Assembly: GCA_964630925.1 (NCBI GenBank)
Contig: CAZVZK010000231.1
Location: 1 to 11,637 of the forward strand
From: RGDT01 sp964630925
GTDB taxonomy: Bacteria > Planctomycetota > Planctomycetia > Gemmatales > Gemmataceae
Direction of reading: 5' to 3'
DNA: 11,637 bases
The position numbers were made by a program, and so were the translations under genes. Shown piece after piece: positions 6,797 through 11,637 of the stretch. How positions within the stretch are numbered: position 1 is the stretch's first letter; each line of letters opens with the position of its first letter. The notes under the pieces were generated by a model, which was not told where the DNA came from, made no database searches, and was given only the letters and a program-made list of their open reading frames with translations.

Positions 6797-8301
6797 GCCG
6801 CGACATGGCGAAGGGTTTCCTCGCCGACATCTGCGCTAACCCCGGCGATGACGCGCCACGCCTCATCTTCGCCGACTATCTGGAGGACCACGGCGACGCG
6901 GGCCGCGCCGAATTCATCCGGGTGCAGGTCGCACGCGCCCGCCTGCCGGAGTGGGACGCCGCCCAGGTGGGGCTGCGTCTCCGCGAGGCCGAGCTGCTGC
7001 GCCTCCACGGCGACGGGTGGCGGGCCGAGCTGCCGGTGCCGCCGTGGGGGGGCGTCGAGTGGGGAGGCTTCCGCCGCGGCTTCGTCGCCGAGGTGAAGTT
7101 CGCGGACTTCCGACGCCTCCGCGAGTGCGCCGCCGGGTGCTGGGCGGCCGCACCCGTTGAGTCGGCGGCCGTCCGCTGGCCGCGTGCGGCTGATGGGTGC
7201 GAGACGTTGCCGCCGATCCCCGCCCTCCGTGAGCTGAGGGTCAGTGGGGCCATCCTGTCCAACCTCGACGCCGAGGCCCTCGCCGCCGCCCCGCTCCTCT
7301 CCACCCTACACACGCTCGACCTGAGCGAACGCGGCTTCGACCTCGAAGCGTTCCGCGCCCTCGCCACGTCCCCGCACCTCGCCGGCCTGCGGACGCTCCG
7401 TGCGCCGGTCGACGGCATCGGCGGCGGCATCGTCCGCGTCCTGCGCGAGGGCGTGCCCTTCACCGCGCTCGAGGACCTCGACCTCACCCAGCAGGACGAC
7501 TACGACGCCTACGTCAACGACGCCTCCATCGACGAGCCCGGCATCGAGGCGCTCGCCGCGTGGCCCGGCCTCGCCGGCCTGCGCTCGCTGACGCTCACCG
7601 GCAACGGCATCGGTGCCCCCGGTTTGGAGATGCTGCTCCGCTCGCCGCTCGTCGTCGGGCTGAAGACGCTGCGGCTCCGCCGGATCGGCCTTCACGGCGA
7701 CGGGGCCCGTGCCTTCCATGTCGCCCGCCCCGCGCTGCGGCTCGAAGCCCTCGACATGGGCGAGAACCTCGTGGAACACCTCGGGATGAAGGGGGCGGCG
7801 GACATCGCCGGCGCGGCGTGTCTCTCCGAGCTGAAGTCGCTGCGGCTGGACCGATGCGAGCTGGGGCCTGAGAGCGCCGCCCTGTTGGCCTCCGCGTCGT
7901 TCCTCTCCTCCCTGCGGGTGCTCGACCTCGGCCACAACAAGATCGGCCCGCAGGGCTTGCAGGCGATCCTCGGCTCGCGGCCCCCGATGCTGCACACGCT
8001 GGGTCTGGAGGGTAACGACCTCGGCGACCCCGGCGTCTCCTGGCTCGCCTCCGCACCCACGGCGGACGGCCTGCTGGATGTGAATCTGGCGTACAACCGC
8101 CTCCGCGACGGCGGCGCGGAAGCGTTGGCCGCGTCGGGCCACCTGCGTTCGCTCCTCGCCCTGCGGCTGCTCGACAACCCGATCGGCAAGGAGGCCGGCG
8201 AGGCCGTCAGGGCGTCGCCGCTCGGCCAGCGGTTGATGCTGCTCGAGATGTCCGACCCGCCCATCCCCTGGGTCGCCGGCGACGACGACATCCCCTTCTG
8301 A
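6793..8301 (+). CDS. TIGR02996-LRR protein, paralog 3
   Basis: This is a 502-residue paralog. Its first 16 residues (MSRDMAKGFLADICAN) are identical to those of paralog 1. The TIGR02996 domain has slightly different core residues (APRLIFADYLEDHGDAGR at 21-38). The linker block contains LPEWDAAQVGLRLRE, WGGFRRGF (90-97) and VRWP, with a three-residue insertion (PVPPWGG region). Leucine-rich repeats run from about 145 to 486. The loop is shorter and acidic, TQQDDYDAYVNDAS (232-245), with Y237 and Y240. The C-terminus carries an extra tail ending GDDDIPF. The ATGA overlap with paralog 2 indicates coupling, with GGAG about 13 bases upstream. It is the last of the strictly overlapping LRR genes; a 22-base gap follows. 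Confidence 0.88.
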   Translation: MSRDMAKGFLADICANPGDDAPRLIFADYLEDHGDAGRAEFIRVQVARARLPEWDAAQVGLRLREAELLRLHGDGWRAELPVPPWGGVEWGGFRRGFVAEVKFADFRRLRECAAGCWAAAPVESAAVRWPRAADGCETLPPIPALRELRVSGAILSNLDAEALAAAPLLSTLHTLDLSERGFDLEAFRALATSPHLAGLRTLRAPVDGIGGGIVRVLREGVPFTALEDLDLTQQDDYDAYVNDASIDEPGIEALAAWPGLAGLRSLTLTGNGIGAPGLEMLLRSPLVVGLKTLRLRRIGLHGDGARAFHVARPALRLEALDMGENLVEHLGMKGAADIAGAACLSELKSLRLDRCELGPESAALLASASFLSSLRVLDLGHNKIGPQGLQAILGSRPPMLHTLGLEGNDLGDPGVSWLASAPTADGLLDVNLAYNRLRDGGAEALAASGHLRSLLALRLLDNPIGKEAGEAVRASPLGQRLMLLEMSDPPIPWVAGDDDIPF

Positions 8302-8323
8302 CGTGCCCACGCGGAGTGATCGC

Positions 8324-9811
8324 ATGAGCGGCAAGATGGCACGGGCGTTCCTTGACGACATCGTCGCCGACCCCGACGACGACGCCCCCCGCCTCGTCTA
8401 CGCCGACTGGCTCGACGAGAACGGGCAGCCCGAACGTGCCGAATTCATCCGCGTGCAGATCTCGTTGTCGCGCCTCCCCGAGTGGGACGGCGCCAGGGTC
8501 CGTCTCACGCTCCGCGAGAAGGCACTCCTCAAGGAACACGGCGAGGCCTGGAAGGCCGAGCTGCCGTCGATCAAGGGCGTGAAGTGGGGCAAGTTCCGCC
8601 GCGGCTTCATGGCCACGGCGAAGCTCGCCGGCTTCGCCGCCCTGCGCTCCGCGGCGGACGAGTGCTGGGCCGCCGCGCCCATCGAGGCCATCGAGATCCG
8701 CTGGCCGCGGGCGGAGGACCGCTGCGAGACCATCCCGGTCATCCCCAGGCTGCGCGAAATATCCACGGGCAGCGGCACGGCCATGCGTGGCGACGCGGAC
8801 CGCCTTGCCGCCGCCCCGCTGCTCTCCACGCTGCGCGTCCTCACCGTCAGCGGCTGCGAGCTGGGCAACGAGGGCTTCCGGCACATCGTCACCTCCCCGC
8901 ATCTCCGCGGCCTCCGCGCGTTGCGGGCCGCGGAGTGCTCCATCGGCAACGGCGGCCTGGAGGCGCTGCGCTCCTCGCGGCTGGAGCTGGAGGAGCTGGA
9001 CCTGGAGGTGAGGCCGACGGAAGGGTACTCCGGCGGCGACGACGGCTACTACGGCGACGAGGACGAGGTGTCGGTCATCGACGTGACCGGGGTGGCGGCC
9101 CTGGCCGACTGGCCGGGCGCCTCGCGCCTGCGCCGCCTGAACCTCTCCGGCAACAACCTGCGCCGCGTCGGCCTGCAGGCGCTGCTGCTGTCGTCGGGCC
9201 TCGCCGGATTGAAGCACCTCACCCTGCGCTCGTGCGGCCTGACGGGCGACGTGGGCCGCGACCTCTACGACGCCACGCCGGCGCTGCGTCTCGACGTGCT
9301 GGACATCGCCGGCAACATGCTGGAGGGCGACGTGTACGGCTACCTCGGGCGGGCCGCCTGCCTCGACGAGCTGAAGTCGCTGAACCTCGGCCGCTGCGAG
9401 ATGCCGGCGGACGAGACGCAGCGCGTGGCCGAGGCGTCGTTCATCGCCGGCCTGCGCGTCCTCGACCTCGGGCACAACACCTTCAGCCCCGGCGGGGTGG
9501 GCGAGCTGATGGCACGCCGCCCCGCCGCCCTGCACACGCTGAAGCTGCGCGACACCGACATCGGCGACGACGGGGCCGCCCACATCGCGGAGTCCCCCGC
9601 GTCGGACGCCCTGCTGGAGCTGGACATCGCCGACAACCGCCTGACGGACAGGGCCGCCGCGGCGCTGGCGGCCTCGGAGGATCTCCGCTCCCTGGTGGTG
9701 CTGCGTCTCGGCGGCAATCGGATCGGCAAGCCGGCGCTGGAGGCCCTGGCCGAGTCCGACCTGGGCCGGCGTCTGGTGTCGTTGGATCTGGGGAAGAAGG
9801 AGGGGGCATGA
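8324..9811 (+). CDS. TIGR02996-LRR protein, paralog 4
   Basis: This is a 495-residue paralog. The TIGR02996 domain is at about 5-45 (DDDAPRLVYADWLDENGQPE at 18-37). The linker block has LPEWDGARVRLTLRE, WGKFRRGF (88-95) and IRWP (125-128), and leucine-rich repeats run from about 143 to 489. It carries the longest and most acidic loop of the four (residues 228-250), including GYSGGDDGYYGDEDE (234-248) with Y235, Y242 and Y243. I chose the ATG at 8324, which has GGAG (8313-8316) 7 bases upstream and starts at the family's usual MSG/MSR point; a GTG at 8303 would add seven residues. The 3' end overlaps the sulfotransferase start by ATGA. Function unknown beyond a likely protein-binding role. Confidence 0.88.
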   Translation: MSGKMARAFLDDIVADPDDDAPRLVYADWLDENGQPERAEFIRVQISLSRLPEWDGARVRLTLREKALLKEHGEAWKAELPSIKGVKWGKFRRGFMATAKLAGFAALRSAADECWAAAPIEAIEIRWPRAEDRCETIPVIPRLREISTGSGTAMRGDADRLAAAPLLSTLRVLTVSGCELGNEGFRHIVTSPHLRGLRALRAAECSIGNGGLEALRSSRLELEELDLEVRPTEGYSGGDDGYYGDEDEVSVIDVTGVAALADWPGASRLRRLNLSGNNLRRVGLQALLLSSGLAGLKHLTLRSCGLTGDVGRDLYDATPALRLDVLDIAGNMLEGDVYGYLGRAACLDELKSLNLGRCEMPADETQRVAEASFIAGLRVLDLGHNTFSPGGVGELMARRPAALHTLKLRDTDIGDDGAAHIAESPASDALLELDIADNRLTDRAAAALAASEDLRSLVVLRLGGNRIGKPALEALAESDLGRRLVSLDLGKKEGA

Positions 9812-10656
9812 CAGCCGAATCCGATTACACCGGCCGGGTCGCCTTCTGCGTCGGCACCGGGCGCTGCGGCACCACGTTCCTCGCCGAGGCCGCCGGCCGC
9901 GAGCCCGACGTTTCTGCCTCCCACGAACGCGAACGCCTCGGCGCCACGTTCCATATGTTCTGCAAGTGGCACAGGATCCCCGTCGACCACGAGGGCTTCC
10001 TCCGCGCCAGGGAGGACGAGATACGCCGCGACCTCGCCGCCCGCCGCTTCTCCATCGAGTGCAGCGCCTTGCTGTCCCACTCGCTGGAGGAGCTGCACGA
10101 ACGCTTCGGCGCGAAGTTCGTCCTCCTCGTCCGCCACCCGGCGGAGACGGTGGCGTCGTTCGCCGTGCGCGGCTGGTTCGTGCGCACCCCCGTCCGCAAG
10201 GACCTGTCGCTGCCGCCGAGCTTCTACTCCGGCGAGGAGGCCCGCCACTTCCTCGGACGCAACCTGCCCCACGGGCCAGAGTTCGAACGCTGGGCCGGCC
10301 TCACGCAGATCGGCCGCATCTCGTGGTTCTGGCAGGCCCGCAACCGCGCCATCCTCGATCAATTCGCCCGCCTCCCCCCGGATCGCTGCCGCATCCAGCG
10401 CCTGGAGGACCTCGACTTCGACGGCTACCGCGCCCTCGCCGCATGGCTCGGCTGGGAGTCACGCCTCGACCCCGCCGCGTTCGCGGACCTGGCCCGCGCC
10501 CGCCCCAACGCCGGCCCGAACCCGCCGCGCCGCCACACGGACTGGAGCCCCAACGAGATCGCCGAATACGAGGCGGAGGTCGCCGACGTGGCGCGGGCGT
10601 TGGGCTATGAGTATCGCATCGCGGGCCTGCCGCCGCTCCCGGCCGCTCAGTCTTGA
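9808..10656 (+). CDS. PAPS-dependent sulfotransferase family protein
   Basis: This 282-residue protein looks like a cytosolic-type sulfotransferase, which transfers sulfate from PAPS to an acceptor. The 5'-phosphosulfate-binding loop is VGTGRCGTTFL (15-25), with R19, T22 and T23. The 3'-phosphate-binding segment is FVLLVRHPAETVASF (104-118), with R109 and S117 in the expected places. A 'W-x-x-RN' type region (WFWQARNRAI, 173-182) and an RLEDL (198-202) helix follow, as in bacterial members. The nucleotide-binding loop has Cys20 where many relatives have Ser or another small residue. There is no signal peptide or membrane anchor. AAGGAGG lies just upstream, and the start overlaps the stop of LRR paralog 4 by ATGA, so it is co-translated with the LRR array. 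The acceptor is unknown: carbohydrate, small molecule or protein tyrosine are all possible. Confidence 0.82.
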   Translation: MTAESDYTGRVAFCVGTGRCGTTFLAEAAGREPDVSASHERERLGATFHMFCKWHRIPVDHEGFLRAREDEIRRDLAARRFSIECSALLSHSLEELHERFGAKFVLLVRHPAETVASFAVRGWFVRTPVRKDLSLPPSFYSGEEARHFLGRNLPHGPEFERWAGLTQIGRISWFWQARNRAILDQFARLPPDRCRIQRLEDLDFDGYRALAAWLGWESRLDPAAFADLARARPNAGPNPPRRHTDWSPNEIAEYEAEVADVARALGYEYRIAGLPPLPAAQS

Positions 10657-10670
10657 GCCGGAGCGGCGGC
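10629..10670. terminator. Bidirectional hairpin at two convergent gene ends
   Basis: GCCGCCGCTCC (10629-10639) and GGAGCGGCGGC (10660-10670) are perfect 11-base inverted arms. Inside them GG (10641-10642) can pair with CC (10658-10659), and CTCA (10646-10649) with TGAG (10654-10657), around the loop GTCT. The stop codons of both converging genes (plus 10654-10656, minus 10647-10649) lie in the top of the stem. There is no T-run on either strand. Position and symmetry suggest a shared transcription barrier. Confidence 0.55.
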
Positions 10671-11507
10671 GCCCTCCAGCTCGCGGGCGGCGGCCACCTC
10701 GCGACGCAGGCGGGCGAACAGCTCCGCGGCCGCCAGCGTGGCCGGCGGCGAGCCGAGCGGGGCCGACGGCTCCGCCGTCGCGGCGGGGGGCGGTGCTTCC
10801 ACCACGGGCGCGGGCGGGGGCGGGGTGATCGCCGGCATCTCCGCCGCGGGCGCCGGAGCCGGGAAGGAGTAGCTGAAGACCTCATCCTGGGCCGGCATCG
10901 TCGCCGGTGCCGGGGGCGCCTCGATGGGCGCCGGGGCGGCCACCTGCGAGGCGACGGGGGGCAGGGTGAAGACGGGCACGGGCGCGGCGGGGGCCTGCGG
11001 CTGGCGGCCGGACGCGCGGAGGGCGAGCATCCGCTCGCGGAAGGCGGCGATCAGCTCGGGGTGGTCCTTGAAGACCAGCAGGTGCCCTGAGTCGCCGTCC
11101 GCGCCGGCGAACGGGCCGCCGGCCACCAGCAGCGTGCGCCCATCGACGAGGACGGCGTTGGTGCCGCCGTGGCTCAGGGAGTCGTGGACGAGCGGCAGGA
11201 GCCCGCCCGCCGAGAGCGGGGCGGCGTCGGCGTCGGGGCCGAGGATGACATCGACGCCGGCCTTGCGCGTCTTCGCGTCGATGAGCGCCTGGGTGATGGG
11301 TGGGCAGGCGAGGTCGCCGGCGAGGAGGAGGACCTCGCGGCGGGCGGCGCCGACCTCACGGACGACGCGGTCGGAGGCGCCGGGGCCGAACTGGGCCGAG
11401 GCCACGGGGGTGCGCGTGAACAGCCTGGCGGCGATGCGGGCCAGCCAGATGAGCGTGACGGCCCCGGTGAAGCCGGTGGCGACGAACAGCACTTCCATGA
11501 GCTGCAT
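10647..11507 (-). CDS. Membrane-anchored degenerate phospholipase-D-like protein
   Basis: This is a 286-residue protein in three parts. Residues about 5-30 form one hydrophobic N-terminal helix (membrane anchor). Residues about 42-162 resemble one phospholipase-D-like half-domain: REVGAARREVLLLAGDL, an AKTRKAGVDVILGPDAD strand-helix unit, and TNAVLVDGRTLLVAGGPF (116-133) where the HxKxxxxD motif should be. Here the His and Lys positions are T116 and A118 and only D122 remains, so PLD catalysis is unlikely. Residues about 168-258 are a low-complexity Pro/Ala-rich stretch, then a charged helix (LFARLRREVAAARELE). The ATG at 11507 has GGGAGGG about 6 bases upstream; an upstream ATG at 11537 is also in frame. 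The gene converges on the sulfotransferase with a 10-base overlap. The PLD-like call is moderate, and the role could be scaffolding or membrane binding. Confidence 0.65.
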   Translation of the reverse strand: MQLMEVLFVATGFTGAVTLIWLARIAARLFTRTPVASAQFGPGASDRVVREVGAARREVLLLAGDLACPPITQALIDAKTRKAGVDVILGPDADAAPLSAGGLLPLVHDSLSHGGTNAVLVDGRTLLVAGGPFAGADGDSGHLLVFKDHPELIAAFRERMLALRASGRQPQAPAAPVPVFTLPPVASQVAAPAPIEAPPAPATMPAQDEVFSYSFPAPAPAAEMPAITPPPPAPVVEAPPPAATAEPSAPLGSPPATLAAAELFARLRREVAAARELEGAAAPAQD

Positions 11508-11543
11508 GCGCGGCCCTCCCCATCGGGCGGCCGGCATGGTACG

Positions 11544-11566
11544 CTGGACGGCCCGGCCGTGTCCAG
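11544..11566. repeat. Short inverted repeat between two minus-strand genes
   Basis: CTGGAC (11544-11549) and GTCCAG (11561-11566) form a 6-base stem around 11 GC-rich bases. It lies in the 74-base gap between the partial gene at the right edge and the PLD-like gene. No T-run follows on either strand, so a terminator role is only a guess. Confidence 0.3.
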
Positions 11567-11581
11567 GGGAGGTGCGCCGGC

Positions 11582-11637
11582 TCAGCTCTGCGGAGTCAGC
11601 ACGGAGGGCTCGTCGACGGGCTTGGCGTGGCGCCTTG
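11582..11637 (-). CDS. Probable C-terminal end of a gene from the right edge
   Basis: One minus-strand frame is open from the edge for 17 complete codons and ends with TGA (11582-11584), reading RRHAKPVDEPSVLTPQS. The tail is too short to assign a family. It is on the same strand as the PLD-like gene, 74 bases upstream of that gene's start, so the two may be co-transcribed. The other frames of these 56 bases are not ruled out. Confidence 0.35.
   Translation of the reverse strand, partial: RRHAKPVDEPSVLTPQS

Larger units (their letters stand above)
3861..9811 (+). repeat. Tandem array of four paralogous LRR genes
   Basis: Four head-to-tail copies of about 1.5 kb each keep the same domain order and the same number and register of repeats. 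The first 48 bases of copies 1 (3861-3908) and 3 (6793-6840) differ at only three positions, all synonymous third bases. Elsewhere the copies have diverged clearly at the protein level, with the Tyr-rich loop among the most variable parts. This indicates expansion by tandem duplication, followed by divergence and possibly gene conversion. Confidence 0.85.

Noticed and set aside
7306..9583. Long minus-strand open frames opposite LRR paralogs 3 and 4 (7306-8361 and 8207-9583)
   Set aside because: They are mirror frames caused by high GC at third codon positions. They have Arg/Gly/Ala/Val-rich composition, no motifs, and lie opposite strongly recognisable LRR genes.
3861..9811. CRISPR array or short tandem DNA repeats as an explanation of the repetition
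   Set aside because: The periodicity is in whole 1.5 kb genes and in protein-level repeats of about 27 residues; there are no near-identical short direct repeats with unique spacers.

Overview
The window is GC-rich and gene-dense and looks like chromosome from a planctomycete of the Gemmata group (Gemmataceae). The main evidence is four tandem proteins that each open with the short N-terminal 'repeat-companion' domain TIGR02996 followed by leucine-rich repeats, an architecture expanded in Gemmata-type genomes. I see no rRNA, tRNA, CRISPR array, transposase or phage gene.

Layout. (1) 1-739, minus: N-terminal part of a membrane-bound proton/sodium-pumping pyrophosphatase (hppA), running off the left edge. 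(2) 740-1000: divergent intergenic region with a good sigma70-like promoter (TTGACA-N17-TACCGT) for the rightward genes. (3) 1001-2759, plus: a compact three-gene run of RNase III (rnc), an 88-residue cysteine-rich protein and an exported LolA-like protein. (4) 2760-3078: 319 bases with no convincing gene but two perfect inverted repeats. (5) 3079-10656, plus: six closely packed genes, namely an AbiEii-type nucleotidyltransferase, four TIGR02996-LRR paralogs and a PAPS-type sulfotransferase. Four of the five junctions are 4-base ATGA stop/start overlaps; the fifth is a 22-base gap. (6) 10647-11507, minus: a membrane-anchored, degenerate phospholipase-D-like protein with a proline-rich tail. 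It converges on the sulfotransferase with a 10-base overlap inside a large hairpin. (7) 11582-11637, minus: probable last codons of another gene entering from the right edge.

The most interesting object is the six-gene cluster. The nucleotidyltransferase is a toxin-family enzyme without its usual AbiEi antitoxin partner; instead it is translationally coupled to an array of LRR proteins. All four LRR proteins carry, at the same point of the repeat stack, a variable loop rich in Tyr, Gly and acidic residues, and the last gene encodes a sulfotransferase. Tyrosine in an acidic setting is the known context for tyrosine sulfation. One testable idea is therefore that the LRR proteins are substrates of the sulfotransferase and partners of the nucleotidyltransferase. 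This is inference, not demonstrated by the sequence.
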